A stretch of DNA of 64,000 nt from Liopterus haemorrhoidalis (lineage: Eukaryota > Arthropoda > Insecta > Coleoptera > Dytiscidae), in the NCBI GenBank assembly GCA_963971575.1, contig OZ020616.1, positions 5,786,924-5,850,923 of the forward strand, written 5' to 3'. Below the pieces are notes generated by a model that saw only the letters and a program-made list of their open reading frames with translations, ran no database searches and had not been told where the DNA came from. A program made the translations under genes and the position numbers. This document shows positions 22,309 through 33,209 of the stretch, piece by piece (positions within the stretch are counted from its first letter, which is position 1; each line of letters begins with the position of its first letter).

Positions 22309-24198
22309 AGTTACAAAATGAAATATATAATACATAAAAAGTAATCTTATACCTATATGTTATGTTTATTATATTTTATTCATTTTATTCTTAGAATTAT
22401 AATAAAAATTTAAATTTAAAAATACCTAGAAAACATAAAATCAAAATAACAATGACTACATTCGCCTACACACCAAACAAAATGTCATTTTTACTTCGAT
22501 AACAAAAATTATTCCGCACCATTACTCAAACATTTAAAATATTTACCGAACTTTTATTGTAGTTTTCTTTAAGCAGTAAGTACGTTGGCCTCCGAAATTC
22601 TATAGTGGTGATGTTCGTTCGTGCGTGTGTAAACTATTGTACGAATCTTTTGAAAAAAGAGACTGATACGGTTACTACTTTTCAATAAAAGAGCAGTCTT
22701 TTACAGACAGGTTGCATGAAAATATTTAGTTACATATAAGGTTGTGTGAATGGATTAATTGTTGTTTTTGTTGCAGGTATGTGAATGCTTCCATCTTAAA
22801 TAATGTAAGTAATTTTGAAAGATCTATGTAAAATGTAAATTTTTATTTATGTCAGGATTTTGTATGTATTTAGAACGGGACAATTTTAATTTTAATCTCA
22901 TCATAATTGAGACTTTTGTAAATATTTATCGTGCAGTCTACTGTTCTTTCGAAAAACTTATGACATCAAAAATTTGGAGATTCAGACTCGTACACTAGGG
23001 GGTGGTCGATGGTCCCCACCAGCCGCACACCCAGGGGGAGAGGGATCATGGGATTGAGCTCCCCCCAAGAGCTCCAAAAACACGTGGTTTTTACGTGCTT
23101 TTGTCAAAATATATTTATTTAACCAGTAACTATACAGATTTGTACAGTAGTGCACAAGTCCAGTTACATAGTATTGGGGAAAAAATACAATACAATTATA
23201 ATAACAATAATATACAAATACTAATAATATAGAAGAATAAAACACAATATAAGCAAACATATATAAGTGATGATTTCTTTAAAATGAAATGGTTGCCAAA
23301 GAGCCATGTTGTTCATGTATGCACGCTATGAACGTTGAAAATTATCTAACAAACAAGTATAACAACCCCTAAAATTTAGAAAAAATAGGATTATAAATTT
23401 TGAAAATATCCTTAATGGTTTTTAAGAAACTTGTGACTCCAGATGGTGACTGGTGACTCAGAGGACAGGTTCTGAAGTCTGAAACCAACGTCAGAAAAGT
23501 ATATTATATATATATTTACATTTCAGAATTATATGTCAATGTAATTCTATAATTTGTTTTTTTTTAAATGCAAGGATATAAATTCCGGAATTGAAGGGTT
23601 AAGGGTTTTATTTAAAATATAATTTAAATCTTAACCTTAACATTAATATGAAAGTCATATGCTAGCCATTTTTAATCATCCTTTCCCTTTCAGATTAATA
23701 TTACATTTTTCTGATATGTATCTTACATGACCTATTTGTCAATCGAATAAAAACTCTCTTATATTATATTTACAAACAGTTATACATGAATAAGCTCTTT
23801 GTGAGTTCAGCTGAACTCCGTAAGGATTTCATAATTCGTTATTTCGTGGCATGCACCTTAGTCCTGATCGTGTGCGCCTTGTCCTTGTCCTATTCTCCTT
23901 ACAATATGCAATATTCTTTATAAATTACAGGTGCAGATATTATAAAACAGATAATGTTTAATGCATTCAATTGTGCTATTTTATTATTATTATTACGCGT
24001 TTTTACTACAAGTAATATATTAGTGAATGAGTATTGTGTTATAAAATATAGATACGATCCTTTTCAAGGATTAGAATGCAATAAAAATAAGAATACTGCA
24101 CTCTAGTACACTGCTTTTTTACCACTTGAGGGACAAAATGATAAAAAAAATAATAATAATTTAATGCATTGTATTAATACGTATTTCGGTTAACTAGC
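22309..24198. other. AT-rich region with a hAT-like end (family O)
   Basis: No gene. At 23019-23110 a C-rich block with CCCCCCAAGAGCTCC and AACACGTGGTTTTTACGTG matches, inverted, a block at 31063-31130, so it is a dispersed repeat. The 76-92-codon frames over it are not credible. Confidence 0.4.
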
Positions 24199-25143
24199 AA
24201 TAGGGGATAGGCCTGATTTTTTAATTTTTTTTTATTATATTCCTCTTGTTGCATATAAACATAAAAAACAGTTTAATTTTTTTTTATTTTTTTTATTTGA
24301 AGGCTTAAAAAAATCATAAATGTATGTAGAGCGCGAAAACGACGTGTGACGTCATACCCCTTCTAACTGACGCATGACACTATTAGCCTATCCAGCGTAC
24401 ATAGTCTGTTGTGAACTTCTTTGTTTGTATAACTTTTATAGGTTATTTAAAGTTAAAGTGATTTTAATTAAAATAAAGTTTAATTCTATAAAAACAATTT
24501 ATACATGTTTACCGAATTAAATTTTATATTAAAATATATAAAATATGGAAGATCCAGGCCCCAGTACTTCGAAACATAATCGAAAATATTGTTCAGTACC
24601 GATGTGCACAATTAGTTCAACTAGAAATCCAAAAAAACAATTTATATCATTACCTGATGGCGAAAAACAACAAAAAAGGCGAAATTTGTGGCTGGAAGCT
24701 ATGGGGCGAAATAAAACCGATATTTCAGAAAAAAGTAAATTTTATGTTTGTGAGCATAAATGCATCAATGTTGGGTAAATTATCACTCTGAGCCATAACA
24801 AAATCTTTATCTGCCATTTTAATAATAAATCCGTGAAAAATTGTTTAACAACAAATACAAAACTCTCGAACAATACAATCTACACACGTGTAAAGATTAT
24901 GTTGTAGCTGTATCTGTGACGTGAAACCCCTATCGTTTGACGCCATACTCAGTCGTTTTTACTCGGCAACCTTCGCGCCGTGATCGGCTTATTTCAAATT
25001 TACAATATTTTAAATAAAAAATTTGGCTATAATATTAATTAAAATGTGATTTTTGTTTTGTTAGGTGACATAACTTATATTAACATATCAAAAGAATGTA
25101 GTTTTATAATGTAGAAATATAAATTTTATGCGTATCCCCTATT
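24199..25143 (+). mobile_element. Non-autonomous DNA element carrying a THAP exon
   Basis: A 945-bp interval bounded by AATAGGGGATA (24199-24209) and its perfect inverse TATCCCCTATT (25133-25143). Inside lies a THAP-like ORF; subterminal regions on both sides are rich in CG motifs (GACGTGTGACGTCA, GACGTGAAACCCC). THAP domains are the DNA-binding part of P-superfamily and some other transposases. Transposase catalytic parts and a clear target duplication are not seen. Confidence 0.55.
24545..24778 (+). CDS. THAP-type zinc finger ORF, partial
   Basis: A 77-aa ORF that starts MEDPGPSTSK, then CSVPMC (first two zinc ligands), a conserved Trp in RRNLWLEAMGR, and VCEHKC where THAP domains have C-x2-H-F. 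The last ligand spacing is altered (C-E-H), so zinc binding may be lost. GGGTAAAT right at the stop could be a splice donor, in which case this is exon 1 and the rest is deleted. No AVPTF box seen. THAP proteins bind DNA; this one probably derives from a transposase. Confidence 0.55.
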   Translation: MEDPGPSTSKHNRKYCSVPMCTISSTRNPKKQFISLPDGEKQQKRRNLWLEAMGRNKTDISEKSKFYVCEHKCINVG

Positions 25144-25155
25144 CCAGAGAGTGAC

Positions 25156-26236
25156 AAAAAATTGATGTCAAGTGTGAATTTTCACACATTTCAGGGTTTT
25201 GTAGGTATTTAATAAGTGTAAGAAGCCAACAGAATACTAGATGTCTAGGACAGTATTTGTTCTATAATCACATCAAAATCAACAGTTTTTTGATAAACAC
25301 TTTTCTTCGTTACTTGACAAAAATCCCAGCGTTTTTTTTGCATTTGCTTCGCAGTCAAGTCTTTATTAGATTAATAACAAATATATTGATAAATGGCTAA
25401 TTTTTTCAATTTCAGAAACATATTTCTCACTATTAACAATGTGTTATTTGTTTTATAAGTATTTTATTACTACAAATGATTTATTCCTCTTTGGTACTTA
25501 AAAAACAAATATCTAATGTAATTCATAAAATAGTTTAATTCACAGCGTTTAATAAGGATAATAAAATAACTGATACTCCTTTCGTACGTTTCCAGCTCAG
25601 ATCAATGTACATTACCTACATTTTTTTCAGATCTTTGGTTTAATCCTATTTGGTAAAAGGGTGCGGGACAAGAACTTTTGCACATTTTTTGAACGAATTT
25701 TAAAAAACTATCTATCGTTCCTTAATCTACGTCGTAAGAGCTTTCTTTTGATACCACACAATATATTTTTTTATCAACGACACAGAAAATATGACATTTT
25801 TTCGAAAAACTAATCTGATCAAAAATTCCTGTTGAACTATTCCGGTTCCCATCAATGTACATTATTGAGATTTTTTCAGATTTTTTTCAATCTCTCTGGT
25901 AAATAGGGTGGGGGACAAAAGTTTTTTGCCATTATATTGACAAAAACCCATAAAAAAAAAGAATTTTCAAAAATAAAAATTTGTGCGCATGAAAAGGTTT
26001 AATTTGGTTATTTAAAGGTTATTTTTCCATTAAATACATATTTGTTTATATTTATCCCGCGCTGTATTTTTTTGAACTGTCCATAGTTTTCCTATATGTG
26101 GATCAAAAAGTTGTACAAGTATGCCAAATTTCAACTTTCTATGTTCAGCCGTTTACAATTTATACCGGACAGACAGACAGACAGACACATGAGTGACGTT
26201 ATAAGGATTTTTTGGTGGTCATACTTACAAAACCCT
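25156..26236 (-). mobile_element. Family A element, copy A5 (full length, diverged subfamily)
   Basis: Reverse orientation, from AGGGTTTTGTAAGTAT (26236) through a short (CAGA)n, the body, the subterminal TACCTACAAAACCCT and a perfect hairpin (25172-25187) to a T-run at 25156. The internal block (ATCTGAAAAAA.. through GATCAGATTA) occurs twice in tandem, as in A8. Confidence 0.8.
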
Positions 26237-26292
26237 AAAAATAACTCTCATTCTGAACTGAGAATTTATATATTAATTTACAAGACAATTAA

Positions 26293-26938
26293 AAAAAATC
26301 AGCTGTGGCCACCACAGGACCGACCGCCATCGTAAAGTACTTATATAAAATACATTCTAGCAGCAGAGTAGAAATAACTTGGCCTAATATTTTCTAACAG
26401 AGATATTATTTATCATGACCATGGAAACGTTACACATGTGTATAAGTATGAAAAAATTGAGACAAAAATTATTCGAAATTTTTCGTTTTATCAAAAAACG
26501 TCTCAAATAAAAGTTATTGCATTTATAGCAACTTTTGCTCAATAATTTTTTTCGAAATATTTTTCTGTTTTTAAATTCACAAAAATCTTAAAATCGACAC
26601 GAGTAAACTTCCATTTTTAGTCAACCGATTTTTACCAAAAGTTGATCAACTCGTGCCATTGATGGCAGAAGCTTAAATATGAAGTTTCATAAAAATCCTT
26701 TCAGCCGAATTTGCTCTACACGTGTACACAGACGGACAGACAGACAGACGGACGGACAGACAGACAGACAGACGGACAGACAGACAGACAGACGGACGGA
26801 CAGACAGACCGATAGACATCATGCTAAAAATAGTCAAAATGTTATGTAGGGACCTCAATTCGTGGAGATTCATCGAAATCTCGAAATGTCAAATTCGGTA
26901 TGATCACAATACCTCCCTTATATATGTTGACGGTCGGT
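26293..26938 (-). mobile_element. Family B element, copy B4 (full length)
   Basis: Reverse orientation with the 3' hairpin and a perfect subterminal GGCGGTCGGT (read on the element strand), the body, a (CAGA/CGGA)n tract (26729-26813) and the 5' end ACCGACCGTC at 26938. One of the cleanest copies. Confidence 0.87.
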
Positions 26939-28050
26939 AAAAAAGGAAATTAAATTCTTGTTAGTTAAACTGTGATTCCAGAAATACATTTAATATTTCA
27001 TTATATTTTTGCAAATGTTTAAATGTGGCTTGATACCCTTTTCGCCCAGGATCTTCATTTTGTCGCGATGGTCGTCGCGGTCTAGTCATAGCCTATGATT
27101 TGATACCCTTTTCCCCCAAGCTCTTCATTTAGTCTTAACGGTCGTCGCGATCTTAGTCATCGCCTATAGTCTCCGACAACAATCTTTCTGCGTGTTCGTA
27201 CCCTACGACAGAAATATACAGAGATAAATAAATAAAATAAAAAAATCATCCTACCTTATATAAATTAGTCTAGTTAAAAACTTATTTTTACAATTGTTTT
27301 ATCATTTTAATTGAGCTGCATTTAATCATATATTTCGCTTGGCATATTAATTCATTTATTTATATAATAGGTATGTAAAATATTGACAACAATGCGTTAG
27401 TTATTATAATCAAGTCGTGCAACGCTACTCAACGTCGAATTATGAAGAAAACTCTCGTTACCTGACTTAAAGCAGCGTGCAATTGAAAACGATGTTAATA
27501 ATAGTATAGTAGATACTGAACAACGTACATATTTGCAAAATTATATCCTGGATCATGCGACATATTTACATAAAATTAACTAGGACATATTCTCAACTGA
27601 CTGACTCGTACCAACTCTCCCCGGTAATTTACTTAACGACCACTCGTCATTATCGGAGACCAGCGCAAACGCCAGCGCCGCCGGACAGAATCAAAACAAA
27701 TATTAAATAAAATTATCCCAAAATTATAATGAGATTTCGAAATCATGGAATATATTGGGAAATTATAAACCACAGCGTTCTGTTCTGACAGGCTCAAACC
27801 AGTTTACAATTCAGTTATATGATTCTACCTAAATCTTTCCGAGTTCACAAATATAGAAAATTGACTTTAAGTATAACAAAACCAATACAAAATTTCATTG
27901 ATTTGAAATATTGGATATTTATCTTATTTATTAACTTTTGGCCACTCAACAGGCACAGGCCCACTAACAGAGTGGCACTACATATCATATGTTACAAATT
28001 AAATAAACAACAAGTTCACATGTTTTTAGAAATTGAAGATGAATTACATT
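26939..28050. other. Intergenic with an 80-bp GC-rich duplication
   Basis: Two tandem diverged units of GCTTGATACCCTTTTC.. to ..AGTCATAGCCTAT lie at 27028-27170. The 77-codon frame at 27819-28052 has no motif. No gene supported. Confidence 0.4.
27028..27170 (+). repeat. Two-unit tandem repeat, about 72 bp
   Basis: Both units carry TTGATACCCTTTTC, CTTCATTT, GGTCGTCGCG and AGTCAT.GCCTAT. GC-rich relative to surroundings. No known family recognised. Confidence 0.7.
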
Positions 28051-28058
28051 AATACATA

Positions 28059-28537
28059 CAGTGACGGATTTTCGCATGAGACAAAAAAGACATTTGTCTT
28101 GGGCCCGTCCTTTTCAAGGGCCCGTAATTTTCAAGGGCCCAGATTTGGGAAGTAAGGTCTTTTTTTTGCTCTTCACTTGGATTTGGGAGGTGAGGTCCTT
28201 TTTTTTGCTCTTCACTTGGATTTGGGAGGTGAAGTCTTATTTTTTTGTTTGCTCTTCACTTGGATTTGGGAGGTGAGGACCTTTTTTTTGCTCTTCACTT
28301 GGATTTGGGAGGTGAGGTCCTTTTTTTTGCTCTTCACTTGGATTTGGGAGGTGAAGTCTTATTTTTTTGTTTGCTCTTCACTTGGATTTGGGAGGTGAGG
28401 ACCTTTTTTTTTGCTCTTCACTTGGATTTGGGAGGTGAAGTCCCTTTTTTTTTTTGCTCTTCACTTTGAACGCCTCTAGGTTGAGGGCCCGAAAATCAAA
28501 AATGTCTTGGGCCCGGCGAAGGCTTGATCCGCCACTG
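28059..28537 (+). mobile_element. hAT-type MITE C2 with internal minisatellite
   Basis: A 479-bp element with ends CAGTGACGGATT and (reverse) CAGTGGCGGATCAAGCC, and a perfect 8-bp duplication AATACATA (28051-28058, 28538-28545). It contains eight copies of a 39-47-bp unit. Same family as C1 and C3. Confidence 0.93.
28141..28465 (+). repeat. Minisatellite, eight units of 39-47 bp, inside C2
   Basis: Each unit contains GGATTTGGGAGGTGAGGTCC (or a close variant), a T8-10 run and GCTCTTCACTT. Length variation is mostly in the T-run. It produces overlapping false ORFs with a repeated LHLDLGGE motif. Confidence 0.9.
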
Positions 28538-28562
28538 AATACATAAGATATAATATAACATA

Positions 28563-29390
28563 CTATACATTTTGTGTTAAATTATTGATAATATATTTTT
28601 TAATAACATTAAAATTATTAGCAAATATGTCCGGAAAATCAACGTTAGCTACTAAATTATTTAATTTGTATGTAGTACGGTGGAGGGGTGAATTAATAGC
28701 AGAATTAGTATTTTTAATAGACAGGGAGAAAATATCATTACCTCTTGTATTGTAAGAAGGTATTCGAAAAAAATTTTCTAGAAGGTCCGAACAATCAATT
28801 TTGTTATTTAATATTTTGTAAATAAAGTTAATTCCCATAATAGTTCGTCTTTTTTCTAGAGACAGCAATGTCAATTTAGAGTTAGGAAATCTGTAATTAA
28901 TATTTTTAATAAATCTATTTTGTACATTTTCTAACCTTTTTATATAAACAAAATATTGAGGAGACCAACATATAGTGCAAAATTCTAACTGACTTCTAAC
29001 TAATGAGTAATACAGAGAAAGAAGAGTTTTATGGCATTTGAAATCTTTACTTATTCGATATATGAAACCCAGCATCCTATATGACTTTTTGATAATTAGA
29101 TCCATATGCGTATTAAATATTAACTTCTGATCGAAAGTAACACCTAAATCCTTTATGAATGAAACGGAAGAAATGTTTTTTCGTTGAGGTAATAACTGTA
29201 ATTGATAGAGGTCCTGTTTCTCGTGAAAGAAATTGTTGAACATTTGGAAATATTTACATTTAATTTGTTGACTTTAAGATAGTTTTCCAACCTATTTAAA
29301 TCAGATTGTATATTACGTCAATTTTATAGAGAAACTATTTGTTGAAAGATTTTTAAATCATCAGCGTAAAGAAGGAATAAAGAGTTCTGA
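28563..29390 (-). mobile_element. Jockey-like LINE, ORF2 reverse transcriptase 3' part
   Basis: YADD is encoded at 29357-29368. Two stops and a frame change near 29230-29245 separate it from a 226-codon open frame (29243-28563). That frame has LGVTFDQKL, SLYYSLVRSQLEFC, a CWSP block and LENVQNRF, typical of the region after the catalytic core. 5'-truncated at the junction with A6. Confidence 0.82.
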
Positions 29391-29392
29391 AA

Positions 29393-30457
29393 CTCTGATC
29401 AAAAAATACATTACCTATAATTTTTTCAGATTTTTAGTTAAACCCTTTTGGGTAAAAGGGTGCGGGACAAGAAATTTTTTAGCACATTTTTGCGAAAATC
29501 GTGTTAAAAGAAACGAATTTCAAAAGACTATCGTTCCTTAATGTACATCTTAAGAGCTTTCTTTTGATACCAGACAAAAAAATTAATTTTTATTTACTTA
29601 TTTATTTTTTTATTTAATTTTTATTTAGAGATGTTTCAACTGGTAGGCTTTTAGCGTCTAGTATACATATATTATATGTAATTGTAACATGGAACTTACA
29701 TAATTATATTACACAATTTTGGTCATTTATAATTTTGCAAAAAAAATAGTCTTTATTTACAATAACTAAATATACATATCTCCCTATAGACATTTGTATA
29801 TAATAATATTTGGATCTAGATTTGTGTTAGTAATTTTATATTGCTTAAGTAATTTATAATGTTAGTGGTATTGTCTGGGTTGTTTTGTCCTTTTTCCAGA
29901 TCCATACTTTTATGTCTTTCTTGATGTTACGTAATTTGTTCGTATTTGGGTCGATATTGAGCCATGCACTTTTTGTGTTGCATTGTGATGTCTTTGAGAG
30001 TATTCTTAAAGTCTGTTGCTGGTATGGGGATATTTTGTACCGGGCTTGTATCTTCTTTTGCTGCGTTGTCGGCTTGTTGCCTGAATGACCTGGAATCCAT
30101 ATCAGGTATATTTTATTTTGGTATAATTTTGAGAGTTTGTGGATCTGTTCTTGTATTTTTATAATGGTTGGTAAAAAATCATAATTTAATTTTTTTTTTA
30201 TTTTTTATTAAATACATATTTGTTTATATTTATCCCGAGATGTGTTTCTTTTAACTCACAGTATTTTTCCTCTATATGGATCAAAGAGTTGTAAAAGCAT
30301 GCCAAATTTCAACTTTCTATGTTAAGTCGTTACCTACAATTTCTACCGTACAGACAGACAGACAGATATGCAGATAGACAAACAGTCAGACAGACAAACA
30401 GACATACACATGAGTGAAGTTATAAGGGTTTTTTGGTGGTCATATCTACAAAACCCT
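29393..30457 (-). mobile_element. Family A element, copy A6, split by a LINE fragment
   Basis: Reverse orientation. The 5' part at about 30185-30457 carries TATGGATCAAAGAGTTGTAA, an imperfect (CAGA)n and the AGGGTTTTGTAGATAT end. The continuation lies at 29393-29584. A LINE RNase H fragment separates them. The 3' half is missing. Confidence 0.7.
29585..30175 (-). mobile_element. Non-LTR retrotransposon RNase H fragment, nested in A6
   Basis: The minus strand encodes helix-rich IIKIQEQIHKL, then LIWIPGHSGN, and after a frameshift ADNAAKEDT, the RNase H signature found in I/R1/Jockey-type ORF2. The frame continues about 40 codons to a stop (TAA) near 29929. The 3' end toward 29585 is A-rich on the element strand. 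5'-truncated at about 30175. Confidence 0.65.
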
Positions 30458-31654
30458 AAAAACGTAATTTTCAGAAAATTCTTACCCCTCTTTTAACAAA
30501 ACTATGTTCTTGAAACTTAACTTTCATTAAAAATAGGCCATCAGATTTTTCAGTGAACCGTAAAAAAATATATCATTAAAATTGCAATCGTGTCTGATTT
30601 GACCGTCAAATATTAATTGTTATGGTGAGGTTTTGGTAATTGTGGATTCTGTCGGAACAGAGCGAAAGACGGTAGATAGAGCATGAATCACGAAGGAGCA
30701 TGTCGCATACCGACACGTATTTTGCACTGTACGTCACATAAAAACTTGTATGTGATAGTGAAGAGTATGTGTGGAGTTTTACTAATGCGGATGATATTGC
30801 AGGCAATAAAAGAACAATTTTACAAAAACCGAGTAAAGTTTTAGATGAACTTCTAATCTGTTTGTCTCTAATCTTAAAACTAGCTTTAAATCTGTCCCTC
30901 TTTTAGACCGGTGGTGTAACAAAGACGCACATCCCGGAATTTTTCTTGGGGAGGGGGAGACGAAATTGATTTAAAGGGTAGGCATAGGGAAATTACTCAA
31001 AAGCAAGTGCTGGTGAATGCACTTTATTTTTTAAAATTAAAATGATGATCTCATTTGTATTTTAACAAAAACACGTAAAATCCACGTGTTTTGAAGCTCT
31101 TGGGGGGGGGGGGGCTTGCGCCCTCAAGTAATATTAACAGAAAAAATCATAGTACAGAATCATGATAGAAAAAAAAAATCGAGATGTATCTAGTTTAAAC
31201 AAAAAATAAAAGATATCTTGGAAACTTTTTGTTTGCAGACCCATATTTATTAAGACTTTTCGACTTAATTTTTATTGTACAACATGCCTTTAAAATTTGT
31301 GATCCTTTAAATTTTATATTAGGGCACCTTGAACCTTTTATATTAGTTTTGTATTAGGGTGTCGTCACCAACAAAAGTAAAGTACCACTGGTATATACCA
31401 ACACTTGCTAGATCTTCTATCAGTTGATATTTCCATCGTTTGCGAACTCTTCCCATTGGCAGACAGGTGCTCATTCTTTTTTTCTAGATATTTTATCTTT
31501 TTCCTCCGGACGATATCAGACTCACCTGGCAAAAAAATATATTTTCACTTTCCTAATATTTGTACCTTTGTCTGCACTGCAAATATTTTTTAAATCGTTA
31601 TTTGTGAATTTTTTTTATGAAAAATCGAAAGGTTTTATTTCATAGGAGAAAAGG
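30458..31654. other. Intergenic with family O block
   Basis: 31063-31130 carries AACACGTAAAATCCACGTG and a G-run, the inverted counterpart of 23019-23110. Frames at 31405-31645 show no motif. No gene supported. Confidence 0.4.
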
Positions 31655-31855
31655 GTTTTGGCCAGGAATCCAGGATATCTGGACCACTATGCACTAGGAA
31701 TACCTCGCAAAAGATGGATCAGCTAACTGAAGATCTAATAAATATTGATATGCAGGATATATAGAAAGAACTGACACTTAAAAAATCAAATTGGAGAACT
31801 TATGTGAGTAACGCCAAAAGTTAACCAGAAGGACAGTGCCAAAAGAAAAAGAAAT
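31655..31855 (+). mobile_element. RTE-like LINE C-terminal tail, decayed
   Basis: Reads LGIPRKRWIS in one frame, then QLTEDLINIDMQDI and SNWRTYVSNAKS in the next, matching the usual RPRKRW..L..W tail of RTE-type ORF2. A frameshift and a stop break it. Ends in an A-rich tail. Confidence 0.5.
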
Positions 31856-32550
31856 ACAAGCTCCAAACTTAGATTAATAGGGGAAACTATTTAAGATCGC
31901 AGCGCCATATATGCGGCAAAAGCTGGAACACTCGAGAGTGACATTAAACTGTCACTCTGTGTATTTGTTTACATGGTGAAAATAAACAAGAGTTTTTTTT
32001 TTTTTTAAGATAATACTTTTTGACTGTCTGTCAATATGATTTCAACAAAAATATGGTAAATATATTAGTGAAAAATATAAATCTCTGCCTGAAAAACTAT
32101 AAGAACCTTTTAATACATGAACTGATGATTTAGGCAATTTTTGGCTGGCATAAGTGCCTTTTTTCAGTCTTTTCTTGGACGTAAAAAAAGAGGTTGGATT
32201 TTTGCCCATTTTTAGTTTTTGGATCCATATAGACCTGCGATCCACTTTCTCTCTTCCTCCAAATGTCGTTTGAATTGATATTGTTTCCTATTTAAGAAAA
32301 TGATGTACTGCTAAAATGGGATTTTTCTTTATCCACGATTTACATTTCGCCATGATACATAAAAAATAAAACACAAACAACAACAAAAAATTACGTATTT
32401 CTCCATTGAAGAATTCATAACAATGTCATTATCATATCTTCCTAAAGTCACCACCAGATGTCAGGGTGCTTAGGAAGTTTTCCCTTTAGAAATATTAAAT
32501 TTTTACGCTATTACAGTTAAAAATATGCCCCACATATATATTCTTACTTA
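31856..32550. other. Intergenic; weak THAP-like trace on minus strand
   Basis: No gene supported. See findings for a frameshifted stretch at 32100-32355 that vaguely resembles a THAP domain. Confidence 0.3.
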
Positions 32551-33209
32551 CTAGGGGTACATTCGATTTGACGCTCCGAGCGTTCCGAGCGCGTTCTGTA
32601 CACTCAAACGTGTTCGATTTGACGCTCGGAGTACACTCAATTGCATTCGTTTTGCGATCGAGCGAGCATTTCGAGTGCGCTCTATGTGTTCGGGGTTTTA
32701 AGACCGAGCATATGGAGTATGACGTAAAAAAGTGGGGGAACGGCGGGAAAGAAATGAAAGATTAAAATTAAATTATAAATAAAATAAAAATAATAGCCTT
32801 AGACAAATAACAATAGACAAATAATATTGTTATTTGTCTGTGGCTACAGAGTACGGCCATTTTATGTATTTGTGACGTTCTGTAAACAGCAAGAAAATTA
32901 TTAAAATACACCGTGCATAAAATTAAAATGGAAAAAATTCATTAAATTAATTCATTAATTATTATTTAATTTTTAATTAATTATATTTCTTCATCATTGA
33001 AAAAAATCAAAGATAAACCGAGGTATATAATTTTGATTTATGACTGACGTGAAATAATCTGACAAAAATTCCCGCCTAAAATTGTAGGGTTAGATTTTAT
33101 AAACATTACGTCACAAGAACGCTCGCTCCGTTAGTGCTCTATTCATGACGTCACCATCAACTGTTCGCTCAGCGCTCGCTCTACTCTGTACAACTCGAAT
33201 GCACCCTAG
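32551..33209 (+). mobile_element. TIR element with GC-rich ends (family I)
   Basis: Ends CTAGGGGTACATTCGATTTG and (reverse) CTAGGGTGCATTCGAGTTG, with subterminal GCTCCGAGCG and GAGCGAGCGCTGAGCG blocks. The interior is AT-rich and holds a 14-bp hairpin (32801-32839). No transposase. The target duplication is unclear, so the superfamily is open. Confidence 0.65.

Noticed and set aside
28061..28469. ORFs with LHLDLGGE-type repeats
   Set aside because: They lie on the minisatellite inside C2 and exist in overlapping frames.
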